From Streptomyces populi (GTDB lineage Bacteria; Actinomycetota; Actinomycetes; Streptomycetales; Streptomycetaceae): a stretch of 64,000 nucleotides of DNA. The notes under the pieces are model-generated. The model was not told the origin of the DNA, ran no database searches, and saw nothing but the letters and a program-made list of their open reading frames with translations. Positions 34,323 through 43,886 of this stretch are shown here, piece by piece. Each line of letters begins with the position of its first letter. Positions within the stretch are counted from its first letter, which is position 1. The stretch is from contig NZ_KZ626842.1 of NCBI RefSeq assembly GCF_002911015.1, positions 148,177-212,176 on the forward strand, in the 5' to 3' direction. A program made the translations under genes and the position numbers.

Positions 34323-35681
34323 TCAGGCCGCCCTGCTCGCGCCCCCGAGGTGCTCCCGCACGATCTCCGCGTAGCGGTGGCCGCTGCCCTTGATCGTCCT
34401 CACCTGCGTCTTGTAGTCGACGTGCACCAGACCGAACCGCTTGTCGTAGCCGTACGCCCACTCGAAGTTGTCCAGCAGCGACCAGGCGAAGTACCCGGCC
34501 AGCGGGGCGCCCTTGCGGGCCGCCGAGGCGCAGGCCGCCAGGTGCTGTTCGAGGTACGCGACGCGCTCCGGGTCGTGGACGGTGCCGTCGGGGCGTACGA
34601 CGTCGGGGTAGGCGGAGCCGTTCTCCGTGACGTACAGCCTGCGGGCGCCGTACTCGTTCGTCAGGCGCAGCAGCAGGCTCTCGATGCCGGCCGCCTCGAT
34701 CTCCCAGTCCATGGCCGTGACGGGCACGCCGGGCCGGCGGATCTGGCGCGCGTACGGGGCCGGGCCGGTGGGGTCGTCGACGACGTGGGACGGGAAGTAG
34801 TAGTTCAGGCCCAGCCAGTCCAGCGGTGCCGCCATCGTCTCCAAGTCCCCGGCGACCTCGGGGAGTTCGACCCCGTAGACCTCGACCATGTCGGCGGGGA
34901 AGCCGCGGCCGTGCACCGGGTCGAGCCACCAGCGGTTGGTGTGTCCGTCGAGCCGCTTCGCCGCCGCGACGTCCTCCGGGCGGTCGGTGGCGGCCTCGAT
35001 GCTGCCCAGGTTGTTGACGATGCCGATCTGCGCGCCCGGTGCGGCCGCGCGGATCGCCTGGGTGGCGAGTCCGTGGCCGAGCAGGAGGTGGTACGAGGCG
35101 CGGACGGCGGTCGTGAGGTCGGCCAGACCGGGGGCCATCCGCCCCTCCAGGTGGCCGATCCAGGCCGAGCACAGCGGCTCGTTGAGGGTGGTCCAGTGCC
35201 GGACGCGGTCGCCGAGCCGCTCCGCGACGGCCGAGGCGTAGGCGGCGAGGTGGTGCGCGGTGTCACGGGCCGGCCAGCCGCCCCGGTCCTGGAGCACCTG
35301 CGGCAGGTCCCAGTGGTAGAGGGTGACCGAGGGCGTGATGCCCGCCTCCAGCAGGCCGTCGATCAACGCGTCGTAGTAATCGAGGCCCTTGGTGTTGACC
35401 GGGCCGTCGCCGCCCGGCATCACCCGGGGCCACGCGACGGACAGCCGGTAGGCGTTGGTGCCGAGCCGGCGCATGATCTCGATGTCCTCGCGCCAGCGGT
35501 GGTAGTGGTCGCAGGCGACGTCCCCGTCGTCGCCGTTGTCCACTTTGCCGGGGGTGTGGGAGAAGGTGTCCCAGATGGAGGGGGAGCGGCCGTCCTCGGC
35601 GACGGCGCCCTCGATCTGGTAGGCCGACGTGGCCGTGCCCCACAGGAAGTCCTCGGGGAGGGCGGCGAGGTCGATGGTCAC
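34323..35681 (-). CDS. Beta-glucosidase, GH1
   Basis: 452-residue GH1 enzyme. N-terminal [15 protein letters not shown], acid/base Glu168 in TLNEPL and nucleophile Glu353 in YVTENGS are all present, and [17 protein letters not shown] near the end is diagnostic. Cytosolic, with no signal peptide. It hydrolyses beta-glucosides, probably those imported by the adjacent ABC system. Start is GTG at 35681 ([12 protein letters not shown]), with AAGGGA about 6 bases upstream. It is the last gene of a leftward operon. Confidence 0.94.
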   Translation of the reverse strand: MTIDLAALPEDFLWGTATSAYQIEGAVAEDGRSPSIWDTFSHTPGKVDNGDDGDVACDHYHRWREDIEIMRRLGTNAYRLSVAWPRVMPGGDGPVNTKGLDYYDALIDGLLEAGITPSVTLYHWDLPQVLQDRGGWPARDTAHHLAAYASAVAERLGDRVRHWTTLNEPLCSAWIGHLEGRMAPGLADLTTAVRASYHLLLGHGLATQAIRAAAPGAQIGIVNNLGSIEAATDRPEDVAAAKRLDGHTNRWWLDPVHGRGFPADMVEVYGVELPEVAGDLETMAAPLDWLGLNYYFPSHVVDDPTGPAPYARQIRRPGVPVTAMDWEIEAAGIESLLLRLTNEYGARRLYVTENGSAYPDVVRPDGTVHDPERVAYLEQHLAACASAARKGAPLAGYFAWSLLDNFEWAYGYDKRFGLVHVDYKTQVRTIKGSGHRYAEIVREHLGGASRAA

Positions 35682-35728
35682 TGAAGTCCCTTCTTCGTCA
35701 ACGGGGTCGGTGGGATCGGTGGGGCCGG

Positions 35729-36601
35729 TCACTTGACGGCTCCCGCCGTGAGACCGGCGACGAGATAGCGCTGGAGCAGCAGGAAGCCGGCCACCACGGG
35801 GACGCTGACGACCAGCGAGGCGGCCATGATCTGGTTCCAGTACACGTCGTTGAGCGTGGAGTAGCCCTGGAGTCCGACGGCGAGGGTACGGGTGGTGTCG
35901 TTGGTCATCACCGACGCGAACAGCACTTCGCCCCAGGCGGTCATGAAGGCGTAGACGGCGACCGCGACGATGCCCGGGATCGCCGCCGGGACGACGACGC
36001 GGAAGAGTGCCCCGAGCGGCCCGCAGCCGTCCACCAGCGCCGCCTCGTCGAGATCGCGGGGCACCGAGTCGAAGTACCCGATCAGCATCCAGATCGAGAA
36101 CGGCAGCGAGAAGGTCAGATACGTGAGGATCAGACCGCCGCGCGAGCCGAACAGCGCGATGCCGGTGGCGTTGCCGATGTTGACGTAGATCAGGAACAGC
36201 GGCAGCAGGAACAGGATGCCCGGGAACATCTGGGTGGACAGCACGGTGACCGTGAAGACGCGCTTGCCGCGGAAGCTGTAGCGGCTGACGGCGTAGGCGG
36301 AGAAGACGGCGATCACGACCGAGCAGGCCGTGGCCGCCCCGGCCACGATCAGCGAGTTCACGAAGTAGCGCGCCAGCGGCACCGTGGACCAGATGTCGAC
36401 GTACGGCCGCAGGGTCAGGCCGCTCGGTATCCAGCGGAACTTCCCCGAGACGTCCGCGAGCGGCTTCAGCGAGCTGGAGACCATGACGTAGACAGGCACC
36501 AGGACGAAGCCGGTGAGCAGGGTGAGGAAGATCCGCCGGGACCACAGGAAGGACCGCGGCGGGGCCATCGGGGAGCGGGGCGTGGTGGAGGTGCTAGACA
36601 T
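35729..36601 (-). CDS. Carbohydrate ABC transporter permease (MalG type)
   Basis: 290-residue CUT1 permease with six predicted membrane helices. The EAA-type coupling loop ending [21 protein letters not shown] contacts the ATPase. ATG at 36601 overlaps the upstream permease by eight bases. No dedicated ATPase gene is in the operon; CUT1 systems in streptomycetes usually share the multitask ATPase MsiK encoded elsewhere. The likely substrate is a beta-glucoside oligosaccharide, inferred from the GH1 partner. Confidence 0.9.
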   Translation of the reverse strand: MSSTSTTPRSPMAPPRSFLWSRRIFLTLLTGFVLVPVYVMVSSSLKPLADVSGKFRWIPSGLTLRPYVDIWSTVPLARYFVNSLIVAGAATACSVVIAVFSAYAVSRYSFRGKRVFTVTVLSTQMFPGILFLLPLFLIYVNIGNATGIALFGSRGGLILTYLTFSLPFSIWMLIGYFDSVPRDLDEAALVDGCGPLGALFRVVVPAAIPGIVAVAVYAFMTAWGEVLFASVMTNDTTRTLAVGLQGYSTLNDVYWNQIMAASLVVSVPVVAGFLLLQRYLVAGLTAGAVK

Positions 36602-37613
36602 CGGCCGTCTTCCTTCCCCGGGAGGTCAGCAGCAGGTAGACGCCGGTCACCACGAGCAGGAAGAGCAGCAGCAGCACGGACATCGCCGAGCCGGTGCCGA
36701 AGTTCCAGGTGACGAAGGACGCCTGATAGATGTGGACCGAGATGAGGTCCGCCGATTCCGGGGCGGTCCTGCCGAACAGGACGAACGGCGTGTTGAAGTC
36801 GTTGAACGTCCACAGGAACAGCACCAGCACCAGCACCTGGTTGACCGGCCTGAGCGACGGCAGGGTGATGCGGCGCAGCTGCTGCCACAGGCCGGCGCCG
36901 TCGAGGGCGGCGGCCTCGTACAGCTCGCCCGGGATGTTCTGCAGACCGGCCATGACGATCAGGAAGGCGAACGGCCAGCCCTTCCAGACGGACACGGTCA
37001 GCAGGGCGTAGAAGCTGTTGTCGCCGATCAGCCAGAAGGACGGCTTGTCGGTGAGGTGCAGCTGGTCGTGCAGGACGTGGTTCACCAGGCCGTTGTCGTG
37101 CTGGAACATGAACACCCAGGTGATCACGGCCGCGTACACGGGCAGCGCGTACGGGACCAGGAACAGGGCCCGCAGCACGCCGCGCCCCACGAAGTTGTCC
37201 TGCATGTAGACCGCGGCCGCCGTGCCGATCAGCCAGCACAGGCCGACCGAGAGCAGGGTGAAGCCGATGGTGACGAAGAACGAGTGCAGCAGCGCCTCGC
37301 CGACGGGCTCGTCGAAGTGCACCGACACCGAGTAGTTGTCGAGGCCCGCCCAGGGAGCCGTGCCCCAGTCGCGGATGTAGAACTGCGTGAGCTCCTTGAA
37401 GCTCATCACGATGCCGATCACCATCGGCACCAGGTGGACCAGGAGTTCGAGGGCGAGGGCGGGCAGGAGGAGCAGGTAGGGCAGTCCGATGCGCTTGATC
37501 CGCCCGGTGCGGCGCGGGCCGCGCGCCGCACCGGGGGAGCTCTTGCGCACCGTCCGCTCGCCGGGTTCGGCGGAGGCGGCGGTCGTGGTGGTCATGGCGG
37601 TGTCCGCACTCAC
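36594..37613 (-). CDS. Carbohydrate ABC transporter permease (MalF type)
   Basis: 339-residue CUT1 permease with a hydrophilic N-terminal 40 residues, six hydrophobic helices and the coupling motif YEAAALDGAGLWQQLRRITLP. GTG at 37613 overlaps the solute-binding protein stop as GTGA. ATG at 37595 is an alternative start. It pairs with the downstream MalG-like permease. Confidence 0.9.
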   Translation of the reverse strand: MSADTAMTTTTAASAEPGERTVRKSSPGAARGPRRTGRIKRIGLPYLLLLPALALELLVHLVPMVIGIVMSFKELTQFYIRDWGTAPWAGLDNYSVSVHFDEPVGEALLHSFFVTIGFTLLSVGLCWLIGTAAAVYMQDNFVGRGVLRALFLVPYALPVYAAVITWVFMFQHDNGLVNHVLHDQLHLTDKPSFWLIGDNSFYALLTVSVWKGWPFAFLIVMAGLQNIPGELYEAAALDGAGLWQQLRRITLPSLRPVNQVLVLVLFLWTFNDFNTPFVLFGRTAPESADLISVHIYQASFVTWNFGTGSAMSVLLLLFLLVVTGVYLLLTSRGRKTADV

Positions 37614-38923
37614 TTCTTCGGCATCTGCTGCTGGGCCTTCTCGAGCGCCGCCTTCACCGACGCGGTGGTCACCGCGCGTCCGGCGGCGGCGTCGGCGAAC
37701 AGACCCTTGATGGCGGTGCCGACCGCGGTCTCGAACTGCGACTCGTCCGCCACCTGCGGCAGCGAGGCCGCGCTCTTGGCCAGGGTGTCCTTGATGACCG
37801 CGTTCGAGGGGGAGGTGAACGCGGTGTCCGTCTGGGCGGCCTTGATCGGCGGGATCGTGGTGTAGGCCTGGTTGAGGATCTTCTGTTCGGCGTCACTGGT
37901 CAGGAACTTCACGAACTTCGTGGCGCCGTCGAGGTTCTTGGAGTTCTTGAACACCGCGACGTTGATGCCCGCGACCATCGAGTTGACGTTCGTGCCCGAG
38001 CCCGGGGCGCCGGACTGCACGGGCACCGGTGCGATGCCGTACGCGTCCTCGTCCATGCCCTGCGACTTGAGGTTGGCGACCGCCGACTGCCACAGCAGCA
38101 TCGCGTTCTTGCCCTTGGCGAAGTCGCTCACGGACTGGTTCTGCGCGTACTCGGCGTTGCCCGGGGCGATGATCTTGTCCTTCGCCATCAGGTCGACGTA
38201 CTGCTTGACCGCGGAGACGACCCCGTCACTGGTGAAGTCGGCCTTGCCGTCGGCGGTGAAGAAGTCGGCGCCGTGCTGCTTGGCGAAGACGAAGGCGTGG
38301 TGGATGTTCTCCGAGGGGTTCGAACCCTCCGCGCCCAGACCCCACTTGCCGTCCTTCGAGAGCTTCTTGCCGTCGGCGACCAGCTCGTCCCAGGTGGCCG
38401 GCGGCTTCGAGATCCCGGCGTCGGCGAACATCTTCTTGTTGTAGTAGAGCGCGTACGACATCGAGTACAGCGGTATCGCGGCGGGGTCCTTGCCCTCGGC
38501 GCCCGTGGAGCCGAGCACCGACTCGACGAAGCGGTCCTTGCCGCCGATCTTGGCGAAGTTCTTCGCGTCCCAGGGCAGCAGTGCGCCGGTGGCCTGGAGG
38601 GAGGCGCTCCAGCTGTTGCCTATGTTGAGGACGTCGGGGCCCTGGCCCGAGGTCGTGGCGGTGAGGATCCGGTTCAGCAGGTCGGTCCAGGGGACGACCT
38701 CCAGCTTCACCTTGATGCCGGTCTGCTTCTCGAACTTGGCGAGCTCGGGCGCGAGGACCTTCTTGTCGATCTCGATGCTGGCGCCCTGGTTGGACGCCCA
38801 GTACGTGAGCGTCTTCGGCGAGGAGTCGGACCCGCCGCTCGACGAGCCGCCGCCACAGGCGGTCGCGGCGGTCAGCAGGGAGATGGTGACCGCACCGGCG
38901 GCCGCGGCTCGGATTCTGCGCAT
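37610..38923 (-). CDS. Extracellular sugar-binding lipoprotein (CUT1)
   Basis: 437 residues. The signal (MRRIRAAAAGAVTISLLTAATAC) ends at a lipobox Cys, then Gly/Ser-rich linker. The mature protein is a type 2 extracellular solute-binding protein: TLTYWASNQGASIEIDK and FEKQTGIKVKLEVVPWTDLLNRI. It is expected to bind oligosaccharides, here likely laminari- or cello-oligosaccharides. ATG at 38923 is chosen over upstream in-frame codons because it begins the signal peptide. First gene of the leftward operon; the promoter and ROK-type operator are at 38996-39039. Confidence 0.92.
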   Translation of the reverse strand: MRRIRAAAAGAVTISLLTAATACGGGSSSGGSDSSPKTLTYWASNQGASIEIDKKVLAPELAKFEKQTGIKVKLEVVPWTDLLNRILTATTSGQGPDVLNIGNSWSASLQATGALLPWDAKNFAKIGGKDRFVESVLGSTGAEGKDPAAIPLYSMSYALYYNKKMFADAGISKPPATWDELVADGKKLSKDGKWGLGAEGSNPSENIHHAFVFAKQHGADFFTADGKADFTSDGVVSAVKQYVDLMAKDKIIAPGNAEYAQNQSVSDFAKGKNAMLLWQSAVANLKSQGMDEDAYGIAPVPVQSGAPGSGTNVNSMVAGINVAVFKNSKNLDGATKFVKFLTSDAEQKILNQAYTTIPPIKAAQTDTAFTSPSNAVIKDTLAKSAASLPQVADESQFETAVGTAIKGLFADAAAGRAVTTASVKAALEKAQQQMPKK

Positions 38924-38995
38924 GACTGCTTCTGTCCCTTTCCCGGAGGGAGCGACGACGGCGTCCGTGTTCACTTCCCGAACGACCATCATGGC

Positions 38996-39039
38996 TTAAT
39001 TTAGGACGTGAGTTAAGACCCGGAAGAAAGTCGCGTCAA
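38996..39039 (-). promoter_or_regulatory. Leftward promoter with ROK-type operator
   Basis: On the minus strand TTGACG (39034-39039) is followed after exactly 17 bp by TTAACT (39011-39016) as -10. A 21-bp element (38996-39016) begins TTAATTTAGG and ends GTGAGTTAA; it overlaps the -10 and has inverted TTAA ends. It matches 15 of 21 positions of an element at 51632-51652. ROK operators are typically AT-rich sites of this form. Confidence 0.72.
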
Positions 39040-39090
39040 GGGATCGCGCAGGGGTATCTTGCAGGTCGAGCAGGCCGGAAGGGACATCAC

Positions 39091-40413
39091 ATGGCGGGTC
39101 GGAACGGGCGGACAGTGCGTGACCTGCGGCGGGGCAACCGGACCGCCGTACTACAACGGTTGTATTTCGACGGGCCGATGAGCCGCTACGAACTCGGTCC
39201 CGCGACCGGGCTGAGTTCCGGATCCATCAGCAACGTGGTCGCCGAACTCGTCGCCGACGGCCTCGTCGAGGAGGCCGGAAGCGTGGACTCCGACGGCGGC
39301 CGTCCCCGCACCCTGCTGCGCGTCGTGCCCGGCAGCGGTCACATGATCGGCGTCGACGTCGGCGAGACCCGCGTCCGCGTCGAGCTGTTCGACCTGACCC
39401 TCACCGAACTCGCCCGCACCGAGAGGCCGTTGGAGCGCCAGGGCTACGAGGCCGACCGGTCGCCGAGACGTCAGGAGTACGACGTCGACGTCATCGTCGG
39501 CCACATCCGCGACGGCATCGCCGAGGTCCTGGCCGAGGCGGACATCGCCCCCGAGCGGCTCCTCGGCGTCGGCATAGGGGTGCCCGGCATCGTCGCCCGC
39601 ACCCCCGAGCGCGGCGCGGTCGTGCACGGCCAGACCATCGGCTGGGACGCCGTCCCGCTGGAGTCCCTGCTCCGCTCCGCCTGCGAACTCCCCGACACCG
39701 TGCCGTACTTCGCGGACAACGGAGCCCGCACCCTCGGCCAGGCCGAGATGTGGTTCGGTGCCGGACGCGGTGCCCGCAACGCGGTGGTCGTGCTCTTCGG
39801 CTCCGGTGTGGGCGCCTGTCTGGTCACCGAGGACGTCGAGAACGGCCGGTCCGTCGAGTGGGGGCACCTGACCGTCCGGGTCAGGGGCCGCCGCTGCCGC
39901 TGCGGCGCCCTCGGCTGCCTGGAGGCGTACGCGGGCGCGGAAGCGCTCCTGGACCGCTGGCGCGAGGAGGGCGGACGGCCCCCGGAGGGCACCGACGAGG
40001 AGACCGCGCTCACCGCGATGCTCGCGGCCGCCTACCCGCCCCAGGGCACCGAACCCGACCGCATCGCGCTCGCCGTCCTCGAGGAGACCGCGGAGTACCT
40101 GGGCGCGGGCCTCTCCGACCTGATCAACCTCTTCCAGCCCGAACGCATCCTCATCGGCGGCTGGGCCGGCCTCCAGCTCGGCTCCCGCTTCCTCCCCGCC
40201 GTCCGCCGGTACGCCTCCTCCTACGCCCTGCGCTATCCCGCCCAGCACGTCACCGTGGACCTCGGCCGCCTCGGCCCCGACGCCGTCACGGTCGGCGCCG
40301 CGATCCTGCCGCTGGCCGACTTCTTCGCGCGCGGCGGCCGGCGTGCGGAACCCGCGCCGACGGGACCGTCACCCGCCTGGCGCACGGCCCTGGAGGAACG
40401 GGCGCCGCACTGA
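39091..40413 (+). CDS. ROK-family transcriptional repressor
   Basis: 440 residues. A winged helix-turn-helix (SRYELGPATGLSSGSISNVVAELVADGLV) occupies about residues 30-65. The ROK domain has MIGVDVGETRVRVELFD, VGIGVPGIV, EWGHLTVRV and the zinc motif CRCGALGCLEAYAG. ATG at 39091 is preceded by AAGGGAC. It is divergent from the binding-protein gene, with the operator between the two starts, so it most likely represses the beta-glucoside operon, relieved by a sugar. Confidence 0.92.
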   Translation: MAGRNGRTVRDLRRGNRTAVLQRLYFDGPMSRYELGPATGLSSGSISNVVAELVADGLVEEAGSVDSDGGRPRTLLRVVPGSGHMIGVDVGETRVRVELFDLTLTELARTERPLERQGYEADRSPRRQEYDVDVIVGHIRDGIAEVLAEADIAPERLLGVGIGVPGIVARTPERGAVVHGQTIGWDAVPLESLLRSACELPDTVPYFADNGARTLGQAEMWFGAGRGARNAVVVLFGSGVGACLVTEDVENGRSVEWGHLTVRVRGRRCRCGALGCLEAYAGAEALLDRWREEGGRPPEGTDEETALTAMLAAAYPPQGTEPDRIALAVLEETAEYLGAGLSDLINLFQPERILIGGWAGLQLGSRFLPAVRRYASSYALRYPAQHVTVDLGRLGPDAVTVGAAILPLADFFARGGRRAEPAPTGPSPAWRTALEERAPH

Positions 40414-40520
40414 CCCCCGCGTTCGCATGACCTCCGGGGTAATCGACGCCGTCACCGCCTCCCGGAAGCATGGAGGGCACAGCGACCCGCCCCCGTACCA
40501 CCGGATCCCGGGAGGACCCC

Positions 40521-41354
40521 ATGCCGTACTTCACGAGCCCCGTCGACGGTGCCCGGCTGCACTTCGTCGACTACGGCCCCGCCACCGGCCAGGTGGTCGT
40601 CTTCGTGAACAGCTCCTACTTCGGCACGGAGATGTGGGAGTACCAGATGCTGCCGCTCGCCGACGCCGGCTACCGGTGCGTCGGGTTCGACCGGCGGGGA
40701 CACGGCAGGTCCGACGACGTCTGGGGAGGCTTCGACCTCGACAGCCTCGCCGACGACGTCGACGGGCTGCTGCGCCACCTCGACCTGCGCGAGGTCACCC
40801 TGGTCGGGCACTCCCTCGGGACCGCCGAGATCGTCCGCTGTCTGACCCGGCACGGAGCCGGGCGGGTGGCGAGGCTGGCGCTGGTGGCGGGCATGGCACC
40901 GGGCCCGGTGCGGTCCGCGAACCATCCCGAGGGCGTCGACCCGGCGCTCGTCGAGGCGGGCAACGAGGCCTTCCGCCGCGACCGGGCCGCGTTCTTCGAG
41001 GACGGCGCCCACGCGTTCTTCGCCCTGGGCCTCCCCGGCAACGACCTCTCCGAGGCCTACGTACGATCCATGATCGACCGCTGTCACGGCGCGACCGCAC
41101 GCGCGGGAGCCGCCCTCGGCGACCTCGTCGTCACCCTGGACGTCGCTCCCGAGCTCGCGAAGCTCGACCTGCCCGCCCTCGTCGTGCACGGCACGCACGA
41201 CGAGTCGGCGCCGCTGGAGCTGACCGGCCGCCGGGCGGCCGAGCTGCTGCCCGACAGCACGCTCAAGGTCTACGAGAACGCCGGTCACGGCCTGTTCGCC
41301 ACGCATCGCGAACAACTCACCGCGGATCTGATGGAGTTCATGGCGGGCAGGTGA
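40521..41354 (+). CDS. Alpha/beta hydrolase (non-heme haloperoxidase-like)
   Basis: 277 residues, alpha/beta hydrolase with nucleophile Ser98 in VGHSLGT, the acid in GTHDESAP and His in NAGHGLF. The N-terminal FVNSSYFGTEMWEYQMLPLADAGYR and FDRRGHGRSD match the perhydrolase/3-oxoadipate enol-lactonase group. Substrate not predictable. ATG at 40521 has GGGAGGA seven bases upstream. It is followed by a strong hairpin at 41422-41456, so it is a single-gene unit. Confidence 0.88.
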   Translation: MPYFTSPVDGARLHFVDYGPATGQVVVFVNSSYFGTEMWEYQMLPLADAGYRCVGFDRRGHGRSDDVWGGFDLDSLADDVDGLLRHLDLREVTLVGHSLGTAEIVRCLTRHGAGRVARLALVAGMAPGPVRSANHPEGVDPALVEAGNEAFRRDRAAFFEDGAHAFFALGLPGNDLSEAYVRSMIDRCHGATARAGAALGDLVVTLDVAPELAKLDLPALVVHGTHDESAPLELTGRRAAELLPDSTLKVYENAGHGLFATHREQLTADLMEFMAGR

Positions 41355-41421
41355 GACGCCCGGTGCGGCCGGTGTTCACCCGGTTCACCCGAAGGCGTTC
41401 ACCCGGTCCGGGCAGGGGAAA

Positions 41422-41456
41422 GGCCCCGACCGGACGGGGGAATCTCGGTCGGGGCC
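41422..41456 (+). terminator. Hairpin terminator downstream of the hydrolase
   Basis: GGCCCCGACCG (41422-41432) and CGGTCGGGGCC (41446-41456) form a perfect 11-bp GC stem with a 13-base loop. No U-run follows, a common form in high-GC actinomycetes. Confidence 0.7.
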
Positions 41457-41828
41457 GCCTGGGGTGGGCGCCGATGGCGGTCGCCTCGCGGCGAAACGCT
41501 CCACAGGGCTTCAGCCGGACGATCGTCCCTGCGGGCAGAGGTGAGGCCCGGGGACACTGTCCCATCCACACCCACGGTTCGTTCAACGGGTAACTACTTG
41601 TGGGTGTTCCCCGGAACGGCGCCGGCAGCGGTGACGTGCGTCACGGTGTCTCGGGGGTCCGGGGGGAGAGAGTGCCGGGGCCTGGGGGGCCGGAGGGGCG
41701 AGCCTCACCCGGCCGGGCGAACGCCCCGGTGTCCGCCGCTGCGCCCGGGCCGGGCCGTACGGACGGCGGCCCCCCGGTGCTCCACCGCTGACCAGCGGGA
41801 AGAGCGGCAATCCCCTTACGCTCTAGTC
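41457..41828. other. Non-coding stretch without recognised gene
   Basis: After the terminator there is no frame with convincing coding character. A weak CACCCAC/GTGGGTG inverted repeat lies around 41575-41603. Nothing else was recognised. Confidence 0.5.
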
Positions 41829-42065
41829 ATGACCGAAAGCGAGAGCCCGCGCATCTCCCACCCACGGATCCTGGTGCTCGGGGTGCAGCCGGGCACACCG
41901 CCGTTCCGGATCATGGAGATCGACGGCGAGATGGTGGGCGAGGCGAAGGCGATCACGGACGTCCTGGAGTACGCGGCGGCGTACGGCATCACGGTCGACG
42001 ATCTCGACGACCCCGACGTGGTCCGCTGGGTGGGCGGCGACAAACTCACCTGGCATCCGCGCTGA
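41829..42065 (+). CDS. Small conserved hypothetical protein
   Basis: 78 residues beginning MTESESPRISHPRILVLG and ending VRWVGGDKLTWHPR. It is acidic, with no signal peptide and a compact alpha/beta appearance. It ends near a transposase remnant. The start ATG at 41829 is preferred to longer in-frame options because the preceding sequence lacks coding character. Function unknown; a short protein of this type is frequent in streptomycetes. Confidence 0.7.
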   Translation: MTESESPRISHPRILVLGVQPGTPPFRIMEIDGEMVGEAKAITDVLEYAAAYGITVDDLDDPDVVRWVGGDKLTWHPR

Positions 42066-42212
42066 CGCGGTCGCGGCGGCGCGGGGCGGTCCGTCCAGGA
42101 CGAGGCCGGGTCCGGGGCCGGTGGCGCGGCCGGGCCGGTTCCTGAACCCGCGGCCTCGAGCCGGAGCCCGAACCCGTGGGCCTGTTGACCACACGGCTCC
42201 GGTCCGGCCGTC

Positions 42213-42364
42213 TTCCGCCGGGTCGTCGAGCGCACCGTCGCCCGGCTGCACGGCTTCCGCGGCCCGCGCGTCCGCTGGGAACGACGCGACCGCATCCACG
42301 AGGCCTTCCTCGGCCTCGCATCTGCCTCATCACCCGCGGACACGTCCGACCTCATTTCGCATGA
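42213..42364 (+). pseudogene. Remnant of an IS5-type transposase C-terminus
   Basis: One frame gives RRVVERTVARLHGFRGPRV followed by RWERRDRIHEAFLGLA, the conserved C-terminal end of IS5-family DDE transposases (catalytic Glu in VVERT). After GLA the frame shifts near 42320 into CLITRGHVRPHFA and a stop, again matching the family end. Upstream the same frame has a stop codon and no other transposase motifs. It is a fragment with a frameshift, left from a past insertion, and lies next to the start of the oxygenase island. Confidence 0.7.
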
Positions 42365-42567
42365 CGTCGCCGGAGCGCGCGCGGCGACGGAAGGCGCTGA
42401 GGTTTTCCTCGGTGGCGAGCCTGTTCCGACAGGTCAGTTGTTGACCTCTTCCGGCAATTTCGTTGGAACCGTTTTCCTGCTGCGCGTCTAATCGTCTCCA
42501 GGGGGGCGGAAGGTCCTCCTTCAAGGATTGCTTTTCGAGGGGGATGGGTCCCGTGCAGGTCACCGCT

Positions 42568-42915
42568 ATGTTCAAGAAGTCCCTTGCCGCGACGGCGGCG
42601 GTCGCTGTCATCGGTGGTGTCCCGGTGCTGACGGCCGCGCCGGCCAGTGCGGACCCGAGCTGCATCACCAGCGCGAACGCCACGGTCAACACCGCCAGGC
42701 AGAAGGTGACGGTCAAGGTCACCAGCAACCCCTGCGGCCGCCAGGTGCGCGCCTGGGCCGAATGCGTGAACGAGAGCGGTGGTACGTTCCAGAAGACCAG
42801 CGGATACATATCCGGTACGGGGAGCGTTACCGCCGACTGTGGATTCGCCTACGTCAACCGCAAGGGGCACGAGGTGAATGTTCCCGGCCAGGGCTGGACC
42901 CGATACGTTTACTGA
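42568..42915 (+). CDS. Small secreted cysteine-containing protein, unrecognised
   Basis: 115 residues from ATG at 42568 (MFKKSLAATAAVAVIGG), with a Sec signal cut near APASA-DPS. The mature part, about 84 residues, has four Cys (SCITS, PCGRQ, ECVNE, DCGFA) that could make two disulfides, and ends GQGWTRYVY. A longer form from ATG at 42544 is possible; GAGGGGG precedes that codon, so the start is open. A strong intrinsic terminator follows. Function unknown. Confidence 0.72.
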   Translation: MFKKSLAATAAVAVIGGVPVLTAAPASADPSCITSANATVNTARQKVTVKVTSNPCGRQVRAWAECVNESGGTFQKTSGYISGTGSVTADCGFAYVNRKGHEVNVPGQGWTRYVY

Positions 42916-42925
42916 ATCCGGTATG

Positions 42926-42957
42926 AAAGCGCCTCTGCCTGCCGGTGGAGGCGCTTT
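42926..42957. terminator. Intrinsic terminator between secreted protein and IclR genes
   Basis: AAAGCGCCTC (42926-42935) pairs perfectly with GAGGCGCTTT (42948-42957), followed by a T-rich tract. It lies between two convergent genes and can act in both directions, since the left flank is A-rich. Confidence 0.85.
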
Positions 42958-42967
42958 TGTGTTTCAT

Positions 42968-43726
42968 CTATCCGTGATGGATTCGGGAGTGTCCGGCGAG
43001 CCCGGTCGCGGCCGGTCGGACGGCGGCTCCGGAGAGCGCCGTGGCGGCGCGGCGCAGTGAGCCCACGCAGTGTGGGAGCGTGCTGCGGAGAGCCTCTGCC
43101 GATGCTGTCACGCTCAGCGCCCCGACGGGCACGCCGAATCTGAGAATCGGGGCCGCGAGCATCCGGGTCCCCGCCACGGGGTCCGTCGACGCGGCCCAAC
43201 CGCGGGTCCGGATCCCCTGAAGCTCTTCTCGGTCCATGTGGGGAAGGACCAGATGGGCCAGGATCGCGTGTCCCGCGGCATCGGAGTCCAGAGGACGAGT
43301 ACTGCCCAGCTCCCCGTCGAGCAGGGGCGAATCTCCGGCTTCCGACCGCCGGGCGACACACATCTGCATCGGCACGTCGGTCAGGACCGCCACGTGAAGG
43401 CGTGCCGTGTGTCCGGACTCCCGGCTGAGCGCGGCGAGGAACCGCCGGCTCACGCCCGGGACGGGCAGAGCCCGGTGCGCCAGGACGGTCCAGTCGTCCG
43501 GCTCTTCGGCGAGCGCGTAGTGCCCGTGACTGGGCTGCCGGATGAATCCGTACCGCAGGCCCGACAGGATGTGGCGCTGGACGGTGGAACGGCTGAGCGC
43601 GGTCCGGCCGACGATGGCGCGCAGCGCATGCGGGCCGTCGCCCAGCTCGCGTATCGCCCTGAGTACCTGGAAGGTCCGGTCCGAGACGCGCTCACCCTCC
43701 TTGCCCGCGTGACGTGGATCAGACAC
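42968..43726 (-). CDS. IclR-like transcriptional regulator
   Basis: 252 residues. An N-terminal winged helix (TFQVLRAIRELGDGPHALRAIVGRTALSRSTVQRHILSGL split over the recognition helix) precedes an effector domain with the IclR C-terminal pattern (GHTARLHVAVLTD, STRPLDSDAAGHAILAHL, AAPILRFGVPVGALSVTA). GTG at 43726 has a near-perfect GGGGAGGT ribosome-binding site. It faces away from the oxygenase gene, with which it shares a 160-bp regulatory spacer, and so is the probable regulator of the 43887-46708 genes. Confidence 0.83.
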   Translation of the reverse strand: MSDPRHAGKEGERVSDRTFQVLRAIRELGDGPHALRAIVGRTALSRSTVQRHILSGLRYGFIRQPSHGHYALAEEPDDWTVLAHRALPVPGVSRRFLAALSRESGHTARLHVAVLTDVPMQMCVARRSEAGDSPLLDGELGSTRPLDSDAAGHAILAHLVLPHMDREELQGIRTRGWAASTDPVAGTRMLAAPILRFGVPVGALSVTASAEALRSTLPHCVGSLRRAATALSGAAVRPAATGLAGHSRIHHG

Positions 43727-43886
43727 GGCTACCTCCCCTGGGTCGTGCGTGAAGTGACGTCCGGGAAGCTACGTGATCATTCTGTTCGGCCTTGGCATCA
43801 CTTCGACAGAGACCTGACACCGAAGCCGCAGGGGTGCTCCGTAGCGTCTGTCGTGCCCGGTCAGGAGATCAGGGACAACGAACTTG

